Positions 30,719-39,036 of a DNA stretch of 47,651 nucleotides are shown one piece after another. The first letter of the stretch is position 1; each line of letters opens with the position of its first letter. A program made the position numbers and the translations under genes. The DNA is from an uncultured Eubacteriales bacterium. GTDB taxonomy: Bacteria > Bacillota > Clostridia > Oscillospirales > Acutalibacteraceae. The stretch covers positions 1-47,651 of the forward strand of contig ONAL01000008.1 in assembly GCA_900315785.1 (NCBI GenBank), written 5' to 3'. Below the pieces are notes generated by a model that did not search any database, was not told the origin of the DNA, and saw only the letters and a list, made by a program, of their open reading frames with translations.

Positions 30719-33328
30719 ATGAAACAAGCAAAGAAATTCTCCGCGCTGCTGATTGTTTTTATGCTCATTGTGTCATGCTTTTCAGCACTGAGCATTCCTG
30801 TTTTGGCAGCCTCGGGAGACACAATCTACTTTGACAACTCAGTCACCAATTTCAGCACTGTTTACTGCTATATGTGGAACGACAGCGGCAAGAACGGCGA
30901 ATGGCCTGGCGTCCAGATGACTCAGGGCTCTGACTGCATCTGGTCATGTTCTGTCGCAGGTGACTACAACAAGGTTATCTTCAACGCAGGTCAGGGACAG
31001 AGACAGTCAAGCGACCTCGACTATCCCGGCAACAACAAGGTAGCCAAGGCTCAGGGCAACTATGACAAGTTTGATGTTTCGTGGTCCAATTATTCAGGCG
31101 GCAACAACCCCACCAACCCGACCTCGGGCGGCTCAGGCACAGTTTACCTCAAGGATGACGCAGGTTGGGGCACAGTTTACTGCTATATGTGGACCTCAGG
31201 CCCAAGCGATCAGAATCACGCTTGGCCCGGCGAGCCTATGACAAGCGCAGGCAACGGTACTTACAAGTACGATTACTCCGGCAGCTTCGCCAACGTTATC
31301 TTCAATCCCGGCGGCGACGACGGCAAGACATCTGACCTTACCTTCCCCGGCTCAGGTCAGATGTACAACAACTCAACAGGTCAGTGGAGCGCTTACAGCG
31401 ACAACCCCACAACTCCGACCAATCCTACAAACCCCACCAATCCCACAACTCCCACTGAACAGACAAACCCGACAACTCCTACTAACCCCACAGATCCCAC
31501 AACAGCTCCCACTAATCCCACTAACCCCACTAATCCTACAGATCCCGTTTCGGACAAACTCACAGCTTCCGTAAAGCTCAACGGCACTGCTGTTAAGTCT
31601 CAGGAAGTTTCGGCTAATACATTTACGGTTACATATCCGCTTCAGGCTGATAAGCTCATCACCGCAGGCGACGTTTCCCTCGGTTATGACAGCTCGAAGC
31701 TCACACTCTCGAGCATTTCGTTCCCGAACGTTACTCAGGGTAATATCACTCAGTCCGACTCGACTTCCGAGAACCCCTATCTCTTTAACTTCACGGGCGT
31801 AAATAGCAAGACAAAGTCAGGTATCTACGACTTCAAGACAGCCAAGACCTTTGTCACAGCTACTTTCGCGGTAAAATCGGGCGCAAAGGGCACAGCTGAC
31901 ATCGACCTCACAATTCAGGACCTCAAGGCTCTTGAAAGCGACGCCGGCACAGAGTACTATTCCGACGGCGCGGTTACTTCGGCAGGCTCAGCAGTTGCTG
32001 CTTCGCTCAAGAACGTAACAGTATCGGGCGGCTCAACTCCCTCAAATCCGACTACACCTACTAACCCCACTAATCCCACAAATCCGACAACTGCTCAGAA
32101 GCTCACAGCTTCCGTTAAGCTCAACGGCACGGCCGTCAAGTCGCTTGACGTAACAGGCACAACCCTCACGGTTACCTACAAGCTCCAGGCTTCCAAGCTT
32201 CTCACCGACGGTGATATGGAACTCGCTTATGACGGCACAAAGCTCAAGCTCACAAGCTTCTCGCTTCCGAATGTTCAGGGCGGAAACCTCACTCCTTCAC
32301 CTTCGATTAACGACAACCCCTACTACTACAACTTCACGGGCGTTAACCCCAAGACAAAGTCAGGTATCTACGACTTCAAGACAGAAAAAGACTTCGTAGT
32401 TGCTACATTCTCCGTAGTTTCGGGTGCAACAGGAACAGCGGATGTCAACCTCAAGATTAAGGATCTGGACGCTCTTGAAAGCGATGTAAAGACCTCTTAC
32501 TTCTCTAACTACACAGCTTCAAGCGACGGAAACGCGCTTCTCACATCTCTCAAGAACCCCACAGTTACAGATAACGGAAGCTCTTCCACACCGACTAACC
32601 CGACAAATCCGACCAATCCTACAAACCCGACCAACCCCACAAATCCGCAGCCCACAACACAGGCTCCGACAACTCAGACTCCTACAAATCCGACTAACCC
32701 CACAAATCCGACCAATCCTACTAACCCGACCAACCCCACAAACCCGCAGCCCACAACACAGGCTCCGACAACTGTAGCTCCGACTACAGCACAGCCAGCA
32801 ACCGAAGCTCCTGCGACTCAGCCCGCAACAAAGGCTCCGTCACTGACCTTCACAAAGAAGTCGGCTATGGCAGGCTCTAAGCTCTCACTCGGCGTTAAGA
32901 ACAAGGGCTCGAACAAGGTCACATTCACAACCTCGAACAAGAAGATTGCGACAGTCACCTCTAAGGGCGTTATCACAACTCTCCAGAGAGGCTCGGCTAC
33001 AATCACAGTTAAGGTTGGCTCAAAGAAGCTCACCTGCAAGATTACGGTAACCAACAACCCCGTACTCAAGAAGGGCAAGGCTTATCTCAACAGCAAGAAG
33101 ACATACACAATCAAGAAGGGCAAGACGCTCGCGTTCAAGCTTTACAGAAGAGTAGGCACAATCAAGAACGTCTACAAGTCCTCTAGCAGTAAGGTTGCTA
33201 AGATTACCTCAAAGGCTAAGGCTGACAAGATTGTCATCAAGGGCTACAAGGTTGGCAAGGCAACTCTCACAATAAAGATTAACGGCGTCAAGACCTACAA
33301 GATTAAGGTCAAAGTTGTTAAAAAGTAA
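30719..33328 (+). CDS. Secreted protein with CBM26-like, cohesin-like and Ig-like modules
   Basis: An 869-aa exported modular protein. After the signal peptide (1-31) come two CBM26-like starch-binding modules, about 33-125 (STVYCYMWNDSG, WPGVQM, KVIFNAG) and 138-225 (GTVYCYMWTSG, WPGEPM, NVIFNPGG). After a PTNPTN linker, two homologous modules of about 158 residues (281-438, 462-620) show a cohesin-like pattern: LTASVKLNGTAVKS, DVSLGYDSSKLTL, YDFKTAKTFVTATF and KGTADIDLTI. A long linker (623-705) leads to a Big_2 domain (KVTFTTSNKKIATVTSKGVI) and a second Ig-like domain ending IVIKGYKVGKATLTIKING. No sortase signal. Likely role: starch adhesion and docking of dockerin proteins; the cohesin call is tentative. 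Start ATG at 30719 after AAGGAG. Confidence 0.8.
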   Translation: MKQAKKFSALLIVFMLIVSCFSALSIPVLAASGDTIYFDNSVTNFSTVYCYMWNDSGKNGEWPGVQMTQGSDCIWSCSVAGDYNKVIFNAGQGQRQSSDLDYPGNNKVAKAQGNYDKFDVSWSNYSGGNNPTNPTSGGSGTVYLKDDAGWGTVYCYMWTSGPSDQNHAWPGEPMTSAGNGTYKYDYSGSFANVIFNPGGDDGKTSDLTFPGSGQMYNNSTGQWSAYSDNPTTPTNPTNPTNPTTPTEQTNPTTPTNPTDPTTAPTNPTNPTNPTDPVSDKLTASVKLNGTAVKSQEVSANTFTVTYPLQADKLITAGDVSLGYDSSKLTLSSISFPNVTQGNITQSDSTSENPYLFNFTGVNSKTKSGIYDFKTAKTFVTATFAVKSGAKGTADIDLTIQDLKALESDAGTEYYSDGAVTSAGSAVAASLKNVTVSGGSTPSNPTTPTNPTNPTNPTTAQKLTASVKLNGTAVKSLDVTGTTLTVTYKLQASKLLTDGDMELAYDGTKLKLTSFSLPNVQGGNLTPSPSINDNPYYYNFTGVNPKTKSGIYDFKTEKDFVVATFSVVSGATGTADVNLKIKDLDALESDVKTSYFSNYTASSDGNALLTSLKNPTVTDNGSSSTPTNPTNPTNPTNPTNPTNPQPTTQAPTTQTPTNPTNPTNPTNPTNPTNPTNPQPTTQAPTTVAPTTAQPATEAPATQPATKAPSLTFTKKSAMAGSKLSLGVKNKGSNKVTFTTSNKKIATVTSKGVITTLQRGSATITVKVGSKKLTCKITVTNNPVLKKGKAYLNSKKTYTIKKGKTLAFKLYRRVGTIKNVYKSSSSKVAKITSKAKADKIVIKGYKVGKATLTIKINGVKTYKIKVKVVKK
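31403..31548 (+). repeat. PTNPTN linker repeat 1
   Basis: A run of about 16 three-codon PTN/PTT/PTD units between the CBM26-like pair and the first cohesin-like module. Confidence 0.85.
32033..32096 (+). repeat. PTNPTN linker repeat 2
   Basis: A short Pro-Thr-Asn linker separating the two duplicated cohesin-like modules. Confidence 0.8.
32585..32835 (+). repeat. PTNPTN/PTTQAP linker repeat 3 with near-identical 100-bp duplication
   Basis: The block ending in the codons for NPQPTTQAPTT occurs twice about 100 bp apart with very few base differences, indicating recent slippage or unequal exchange. It separates the cohesin-like pair from the Ig-like end. Confidence 0.85.
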
Positions 33329-33348
33329 CAAAAACTCATAGCAAAAAG

Positions 33349-33379
33349 TCCCCCGAACGCACACCGTTCGGGGGATTTT
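33349..33379 (+). terminator. Intrinsic terminator
   Basis: TCCCCCGAACG pairs with CGTTCGGGGGA around CACAC, followed by TTTTG. Confidence 0.9.
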
Positions 33380-33447
33380 GATGTTATCGATTTCAATATG
33401 ACCAAATTTTCCCATTTTCTCCCGTAATCTTTCTAAGTTCCCATTCC

Positions 33448-33476
33448 TTGTTATTTTAATTCCTTTATGTTATAAT
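33448..33476 (+). promoter_or_regulatory. Promoter of the Ig-like/C39-like gene
   Basis: TTGTTA (33448-33453) and TATAAT (33471-33476), 17-nt spacer. Confidence 0.75.
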
Positions 33477-33521
33477 ATTAACAATGTGTGATTTAGATTT
33501 AGAAGTTTTACAGGAGTTTTT

Positions 33522-35132
33522 ATGAAACAGTTTATTTCCGTGCTGCTCGCGGTTATGCTGGTGATGTTCAGCTTCAGCGTGGTTTACGCCGAAGAGCTTC
33601 CCGCAGAAAATGGCAATCAGACAGAATTAACTACGACAGAACCCGCAGCCGAGAGCACAGACAACACAAACACAGAACAAAACGAAGAGCCCACAACGGA
33701 GCCCGCGTCTACCGCAGCTCCCGAGGAACCGAACCTCTCGACAACTCCCTCAAAGCTCCCCGCCGTAAGGCTGAGCAGTGACGGCAAGTTCAAGATTAAG
33801 GTTTACTCAAAGGGCAAAATTGAGTTTGCCGATATCCTCAAGTATGTCGGCAAGGACAACATCAAGACCTTTAACCTCAGCACAATTGACGGCTACAAAA
33901 TCCGTCAGATAAGAGCCAAGAGCTTCCTCGGTCTCAAGAAGCTCAAGAACGTCAAGATTGAAGGCTGGAACTTCTCCTCAAAGGGAATGACCACCGTTAT
34001 GACCAAGGCTTTTTACAACTGCCCGAACCTCAAGAATTTCAAGATTAATTCTTTTGTAGAGCTCGAGAGAGCAGGCGTAGGTTATGAAAACGGCAAGGCT
34101 TCAAAGTCGGCAAAAAACCTTTTCTTTGATGACAGCGTCAAGACAAGATACGACATCAGCTCAAAGTTCGCTTATGCGCTAAAGACAAACTTCGCTCCCG
34201 TTTACAACGTTTCGAGCAAGATTAACAACATCAAGGCGCAGATTATCTCCGACTTCGTTAACGGCAAGAGCTTCACGCTCAAGCTCAACGGCAAGGATTC
34301 GTCAAAATGGCAGTCCTCAGACCCGAGCGTCATCAGCGTAGATAAAAACGGCGTAGCTACAGTCCTCAAAAAGGGCAAGACAACAATCACAATCAAATCG
34401 GACAAGAATACTCTCACCCGTTCGTTCAGAGTTGACAACGACCCTTACCTCACACTCAACGGCAAGGAAGTCGAGACCGTAAAGATTAAAAACGGCGCTT
34501 CGGTTACCCTCAACATCAAGGGCAAGGCTGATTCGGTCGAGAACGAATACAGCGAGTCGGACAAGGCAGAGGTTACCTCACAGACCGACAGCGACACAAT
34601 CGTCATCAAGGGCACAATGAGAGGTGTCACAACCCTCACCCTCACAATAAACGGTCAGCCGATTACCATCAGGGTACAGGTTCTCAAGAACGCGATTCCC
34701 GATTCAAAGATGGAGCGTATCGCCGACTCAATCGGTCGCCAGACCAACTACTATTACGGCGATTCAAGGGTAATGTGCAGCGCGTATTCATACGCTTACT
34801 GCTACCGTCAGATTCTCGGAATCACACGCACAGCGGGCAGCTTCTGGTGCCCCGGCGGATGCACCTGGGAGGGCGGCACCTACACTCACTACAGCACCTC
34901 GAAAACAATGCTCAAGGCTATCAAGAAGTCGATTGACAAGAACGAGTCCTGCGTAGGTCTCGTAAGTATCCTCGGCGGTTCAAGCCAGCATTACGTAACC
35001 TTCTACGATTACGAGGACAAGGGCGACCAGCTCAGCGATTTCAAAATCCTCGACCCGTGGGACGGCAACCTCACAACAGGCGCAGGCTACGGCTACAGCT
35101 ACGGCTATCACGTAGTCACGGTAAATTCATAA
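33522..35132 (+). CDS. Secreted protein with Ig-like pair and C39-type papain-like peptidase
   Basis: A 536-aa exported protein. Signal peptide 1-24; a Thr/Glu-rich low-complexity linker (about 25-85); a region with leucine-rich/BspA-like features (IRQIRAKSFLGLKKLKNVKIEG, AFYNCPNLKNF); a Big_2 domain (about 230-305; SSDPSVISVDKNGVATVLKK); a second Ig-like domain ending IVIKGTMRGVTTLTLTING, close in pattern to the end of the 30719 protein; and a C-terminal papain-like domain (397-536) with Cys419 in VMCSAYSYAYCY, His490 in QHYVTFYDY and Asp511 in KILDPWDG. That triad and spacing fit the Peptidase_C39_2 family. Target unknown; activity may be on host, rival or own surface proteins. Confidence 0.82.
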   Translation: MKQFISVLLAVMLVMFSFSVVYAEELPAENGNQTELTTTEPAAESTDNTNTEQNEEPTTEPASTAAPEEPNLSTTPSKLPAVRLSSDGKFKIKVYSKGKIEFADILKYVGKDNIKTFNLSTIDGYKIRQIRAKSFLGLKKLKNVKIEGWNFSSKGMTTVMTKAFYNCPNLKNFKINSFVELERAGVGYENGKASKSAKNLFFDDSVKTRYDISSKFAYALKTNFAPVYNVSSKINNIKAQIISDFVNGKSFTLKLNGKDSSKWQSSDPSVISVDKNGVATVLKKGKTTITIKSDKNTLTRSFRVDNDPYLTLNGKEVETVKIKNGASVTLNIKGKADSVENEYSESDKAEVTSQTDSDTIVIKGTMRGVTTLTLTINGQPITIRVQVLKNAIPDSKMERIADSIGRQTNYYYGDSRVMCSAYSYAYCYRQILGITRTAGSFWCPGGCTWEGGTYTHYSTSKTMLKAIKKSIDKNESCVGLVSILGGSSQHYVTFYDYEDKGDQLSDFKILDPWDGNLTTGAGYGYSYGYHVVTVNS

Positions 35133-35144
35133 ATACATAAAACT

Positions 35145-35182
35145 TCCCTCACGGCATACGCCGTGAGGGATTATCTTTTTAC
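35145..35182. terminator. Bidirectional terminator
   Basis: TCCCTCACGGC pairs with GCCGTGAGGGA around ATAC, followed by TTATCTTTTT on the plus strand. It lies between convergent genes. Confidence 0.85.
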
Positions 35183-35187
35183 AGGCT

Positions 35188-36723
35188 TTATTTCTTAAAG
35201 CTTTCCGTTCTTGTGACCTCGAGCTCAAACCAGAACGTCGAGCCGTTGCCGGGCTTGCTCTTTACACCGTAGCGGGCGCCGTGTAAATCAAGGATATTCT
35301 TGACTATCGAAAGTCCCAAACCTGTGCCGATTACTCCGCGCTTGTGGGATTTGTCGACCTTGTAGTATCTGTCCCAGATATACTTGAGCTTCTCAGCGTC
35401 GATACCCTCGCCGTGGTCTGTGACCTCGACGCGCACGCGCTTCTCGCTCGTTTTCTGTGTTACGATAACGGTCTTGTCCTCGCCGCAGTGGTTAATCGCG
35501 TTGTTCACAAAGTTGTACACAACCTGACCAATTTTTATCTGGTCGGCATAGACATAAGCATTCTTGTCGGATATAAACTTGATATCATAGCCCTCCTGCT
35601 CTCTGAGCTTTGCGTAGCGGGTAAAGATATCGCTGATTGAATCAGTAAGGCTGAATTCCTCTCGCTGAATCTCGATAGCTCCCGCCTGGAGCTTTGAGAG
35701 GTCGAGCATATCGTTAACAAGGCTTGTCAGGCGGTTCGCCTCGTCGATGATGACCTGGACGTTCTCGGGCGTGTTCTCACCGGGTAAATCGCGCATAACC
35801 TCGGCATATCCAGTAATCATCGTGAGCGGTGTGCGCAGGTCGTGTGAAATATTCGCGATGAGCTCCTGACGGAGGTTGTCCGCCTTTATGAGCTCCTGAC
35901 GCGTCAGATTGAGCGTGTCGCTGAGCTCCTTCGCCTCGAGATATCCGCTTGAATTGAACTCGACGCCGTAGTTCTGGCGCGCGAGAAGCTTGACGTTCTC
36001 GTTAATTTCGCCGAGCGGACGTGAAATTCTGCGCGATACGATAAACGAAAGCACAAGCGAGAACACAATGAATATCAGGCTGACAATCACGAGCTGCATA
36101 TGGAGCGTGCTGATAACCGTGCTCACGGGCGTTACCATAGCGGTAATAAGAACAAAGCACTCGGTGTTATCGTTGAGCTTGATAATCCGTGCGAAAACCA
36201 TATTTTCAACCCGGCTCTTGCGGTTTCTGAAGCCCTCTGGAACCGTCTCCGTCTCGTCGTCGGTCGAGGTTCTTTCGTGGTGCTTGAAGCTGAGCTCTAT
36301 GCTCTGCTCCTCGCTGACCGAGGTCGAGGTGTAGCTGCCGCCGTTCTCCTTGGTGAGCTTGTAATAGTTATACACGCTGCGTGTGTTGATGTCACGAAGT
36401 CCCGACGGATTGTTGAACTCGGTGGCATAGCGCCTGACCATAAGCTCGTCCGACGAATCGTAGACATACACGCTCATTTCGTTTTCCTTGGAAATCGTGT
36501 TGATTGTTTCAGATGTGTTATTTCCGCTCTCGATACTTTCTATAATCTCCGACGCGCACTGGCTGACCTGGTGCTGCTTGATGATTGTATAGCAGGATTC
36601 AAGGAACACCGTCTGGAAAATCCAAAGGAAAACCAGCATAACCGCCGAAAAGAAGATAAAGTATATCGCGAGCTTATACCTCAGCGGCAGGAGCCGCCAT
36701 CTGCTAAGCTTAGTTCGTTTCAA
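35188..36723 (-). CDS. Membrane sensor histidine kinase
   Basis: A 511-aa sensor kinase. Membrane helices at about 16-38 and 205-230 enclose an extracytoplasmic sensor domain of about 165 residues; a HAMP-like segment (SRRISRPLGEINENV) follows, then the H box NISHDLRTPLTMITGYAEVM, an N box (VNNAINHCGED), G1 (DHGEGID) and G2 (GTGLGLSIV). The start codon is TTG at 36723, inside the end of the response regulator gene (14-nt overlap), with AGGGGTAGG upstream; no better start lies before the first helix. The pair is a PhoP/PhoR or WalRK-style system; the signal is unknown. Confidence 0.93.
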   Translation of the reverse strand: MKRTKLSRWRLLPLRYKLAIYFIFFSAVMLVFLWIFQTVFLESCYTIIKQHQVSQCASEIIESIESGNNTSETINTISKENEMSVYVYDSSDELMVRRYATEFNNPSGLRDINTRSVYNYYKLTKENGGSYTSTSVSEEQSIELSFKHHERTSTDDETETVPEGFRNRKSRVENMVFARIIKLNDNTECFVLITAMVTPVSTVISTLHMQLVIVSLIFIVFSLVLSFIVSRRISRPLGEINENVKLLARQNYGVEFNSSGYLEAKELSDTLNLTRQELIKADNLRQELIANISHDLRTPLTMITGYAEVMRDLPGENTPENVQVIIDEANRLTSLVNDMLDLSKLQAGAIEIQREEFSLTDSISDIFTRYAKLREQEGYDIKFISDKNAYVYADQIKIGQVVYNFVNNAINHCGEDKTVIVTQKTSEKRVRVEVTDHGEGIDAEKLKYIWDRYYKVDKSHKRGVIGTGLGLSIVKNILDLHGARYGVKSKPGNGSTFWFELEVTRTESFKK

Positions 36724-37387
36724 AGCGATAACCTACCCCTCGGAGCGTTACAATACATTTGCTGTAGTCGCCGAGCGACTTTCTCAAAAGCTTGATATGT
36801 GTGTCGAGGGTACGCTCGTCGCCGTAGAAGTCGTAGCCCCAAACCTCGGAGATGAGCTTCTCGCGGGTGAGAGCGAGTCCCTTGTTGCGTACCATATAGA
36901 AGAAAAGCTCGTACTCCTTGGGCGTCATATCCACGCGCTTGCCGTCGATTGTGACAATGCGCGCCGAAAAGTCAACCTCGAGACCCTCAAAGGAGAAAAC
37001 GTCCTTTTTCTTTTCCTCGGAACTTCCGCCCGCGCGCTTGATAACCGCGTTTACGCGCATCATCAGCTCCTTGGGTGAAAACGGCTTCACGACGTAATCG
37101 TCGCTTCCAAGCTCAAAGCCGTGGATTTTGTCGTATTCCTCGCCTCTTGCCGAGAGCATAATAACAGGTGTGTTCGAGAACTTTCTGATTTCTCTGCACG
37201 CCGAAAATCCGTCGAGCTCAGGCATCATAACGTCCATAATGATAAGGTCGTATTTATTGTTCTTGCAGACCTCAATCGCCTGCATACCGTCTACGGCTTC
37301 CTCAACCGAATGACCCTCAAATTCCGCGTATTTGCGTATAATCTGTCTTATTCTGAATTCGTCGTCTACTACTAAAATCTTGCTCAT
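36710..37387 (-). CDS. OmpR/PhoB-family response regulator
   Basis: A 225-aa regulator: receiver domain with VVDDEFRIR (acidic pocket), IMDVMMPELDG (phosphorylated Asp53), and KPFSPKELM with the conserved Lys; C-terminal winged helix with MTPKEYELFFYMVRN and GYDFYGDERTLDTHIKLLRKSLG. GGAGGG precedes the ATG. It is translationally coupled to the sensor kinase by overlap. Targets are unknown, though the adjacent upstream divergent gene is fumarase. Confidence 0.95.
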   Translation of the reverse strand: MSKILVVDDEFRIRQIIRKYAEFEGHSVEEAVDGMQAIEVCKNNKYDLIIMDVMMPELDGFSACREIRKFSNTPVIMLSARGEEYDKIHGFELGSDDYVVKPFSPKELMMRVNAVIKRAGGSSEEKKKDVFSFEGLEVDFSARIVTIDGKRVDMTPKEYELFFYMVRNKGLALTREKLISEVWGYDFYGDERTLDTHIKLLRKSLGDYSKCIVTLRGVGYRFETN

Positions 37388-37490
37388 TTGGGTACCCTCC
37401 TGCTATTTTAGTTCATTGTAAAAATTCTTTGTGAAAACTGTATGTTGTTTTTCCGAAATTACTCTGATTATAATATAGCACAATAAGCTG

Positions 37491-37519
37491 TTGATTTACA
37501 AGCAAAAATATTTTATAAT
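37491..37519 (+). promoter_or_regulatory. Promoter of the fumarase operon
   Basis: TTGATT (37491-37496) and TATAAT (37514-37519), 17-nt spacer. Confidence 0.8.
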
Positions 37520-37539
37520 TATATGGATGAGGTGACTTT

Positions 37540-38388
37540 ATGAAGATAAGAGAAATCAAAGCCGAGCTTGTGACCGAGACGGTCAAAAAGCTCTTTATGG
37601 ACTGCAACTACTTTATCGGCGACGATATTATGTGCGCGCTAAAAAAGGCTCGTGACGAGGAAGAAAGCGACACCGCAAAGAACGTGCTCTCGCAGATTAT
37701 CGAGAACGACGAAATCGCCGCGGCGGAGGAAATTCCGCTCTGTCAGGATACGGGTATGGCGGTGCTCTTTGTCGAGTACGGCGACAAGGTTGTCATTGAC
37801 GGCGATTTTGAAGAGGCTGTACAGGAGGGCGTAAGGCGCGCTTACATCGACGGATATCTGAGAAAAAGCGTCGTTGACGACCCGATTTTTGACCGCGTAA
37901 ACACCAAGGACAACACGCCCGCGATTATCCACACCAAGATTGTTTCGGGCGACAAAATCAAAATTACCGCAGGCGGAAAGGGCTTCGGTAGCGAGAATAT
38001 GTCCGCAATCAAAATGCTCACACCGTCCTACGGAGTTGAGGGTGCAAAGGAGTTTATCCTTGACACAGTCAGAAAGGCGGGCCCCAATCCCTGTCCCCCG
38101 ATTGTTGTCGGCGTCGGAATGGGCGGAACCTTTGAGCGCTGCGCTCAGCTCGCGAAGAAGGCGACCTTCCGTCCCATAAACACATCAAACCCCGACGAGC
38201 GCTACGCAAAGCTCGAGAGCGAACTGCTCGATTCTATCAACGAGATGGGCTTCGGTCCCGCGGGACTCGGCGGCAAGACCTCCGCAATCGGTGTTAACAT
38301 CGAGGTATCGCCCACTCATATCGCGGGTATGCCCGTAGCCGTGAACATCTGCTGTCACGCGGCAAGGCACAAGACTGCCGAGATTTAA
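37540..38388 (+). CDS. Class I fumarase (or tartrate dehydratase) alpha subunit
   Basis: The 282-aa N-terminal-type subunit of the oxygen-sensitive 4Fe-4S fumarate hydratase, converting fumarate and L-malate; the two-subunit form is usual in anaerobic Clostridia. Seen are [16 protein letters not shown] with a cluster Cys, [16 protein letters not shown], a Cys in [20 protein letters not shown] and the C-terminal [17 protein letters not shown] and CCHAARH. GAGGTGA precedes the ATG. The beta subunit starts 12 nt downstream. L-tartrate dehydratase is the main alternative and cannot be fully excluded by sequence. Confidence 0.9.
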   Translation: MKIREIKAELVTETVKKLFMDCNYFIGDDIMCALKKARDEEESDTAKNVLSQIIENDEIAAAEEIPLCQDTGMAVLFVEYGDKVVIDGDFEEAVQEGVRRAYIDGYLRKSVVDDPIFDRVNTKDNTPAIIHTKIVSGDKIKITAGGKGFGSENMSAIKMLTPSYGVEGAKEFILDTVRKAGPNPCPPIVVGVGMGGTFERCAQLAKKATFRPINTSNPDERYAKLESELLDSINEMGFGPAGLGGKTSAIGVNIEVSPTHIAGMPVAVNICCHAARHKTAEI

Positions 38389-38400
38389 GGGGGATTTGAT

Positions 38401-38925
38401 ATGAAGAAAATAAAGCTTCCGCTCACGGACGAACAGATAAGCACGCTCAAGGCAGGCGACAGCGTTCTGCTGACGGGCGAAATGATAACAGGCAGAGACG
38501 CGGCTCACAAAAGGCTCTATGAGCTCACTCAGAAGGGCGAAGAGCTGCCCGTAGATATCAAAGGCGAGACGATTTACTATGTCGGTCCCGCTCCGGCAAA
38601 GCCGGGCTACGCGGTTGGTCCCGCTGGTCCGACCTCGAGCTACAGAATGGACAAATACGCTCCCACTTTGCTCGATATGGGGCTCAAGGGAATGGTCGGC
38701 AAAGGCGCGCGCAATCAAGAGGTAATCGACGCAATTGTTAGAAATCACGCGGTCTACTTCGCGGCAATCGGCGGCGCGGCGGCGCTCATCGCCAAGAGCA
38801 TAAAAAAGACCGAGCCCATCTGCTACGAGGATTTGGGCACGGAATCGGTCAGAAGATATTATGTTGAGGACTTCCCCTGCGTCGTGGCTATCGACGCCGA
38901 AGGAAACAACGTGTACAATTACTAA
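38401..38925 (+). CDS. Class I fumarase (or tartrate dehydratase) beta subunit
   Basis: The 174-aa C-terminal-type subunit that completes the active site. It has the family blocks LKAGDSVLLTGEMITGRDAAHKR, YYVGPAPAKPGYAVGPAGPTSSYRMD, GLKGMVGKGA and YFAAIGGAAALIAKSIK, ending with VEDFPCVVAIDAEGNN. AGGGGG precedes the ATG. It is cotranscribed with the alpha subunit and ends at a hairpin. Together they would serve a branched, reductive TCA route to succinate, as common in gut Clostridia. Confidence 0.9.
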   Translation: MKKIKLPLTDEQISTLKAGDSVLLTGEMITGRDAAHKRLYELTQKGEELPVDIKGETIYYVGPAPAKPGYAVGPAGPTSSYRMDKYAPTLLDMGLKGMVGKGARNQEVIDAIVRNHAVYFAAIGGAAALIAKSIKKTEPICYEDLGTESVRRYYVEDFPCVVAIDAEGNNVYNY

Positions 38926-38931
38926 AGAAAG

Positions 38932-38964
38932 GTCGGGAACGAAAGCTGTTCCCGACTGTTTTTT
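38932..38964 (+). terminator. Terminator of the fumarase operon
   Basis: GTCGGGAAC pairs with GTTCCCGAC around GAAAGCT, followed by TGTTTTTT. Confidence 0.9.
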
Positions 38965-39036
38965 ACTTTATATGAAACTTCTCTATCCCGCCATAAACAT
39001 TTTGGGAAGCGGGTGAGCGTGCTCACCGACACTTTC

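Noticed and set aside
30719-35132. Sortase-anchored surface proteins.
   Set aside because: No LPxTG-like motif, hydrophobic tail or positive tail is present; all three large proteins end in Ig-like or peptidase strands.
35188-36723. Frameshift at the start of the sensor kinase because no ATG precedes the first membrane helix.
   Set aside because: A TTG start with a plausible ribosome binding site overlapping the response regulator end explains it without a sequence error.
39012-39027. GGTGAGC/GCTCACC hairpin as a terminator of the Yip1-like gene.
   Set aside because: The loop would be only two bases and no U run follows on the minus strand.
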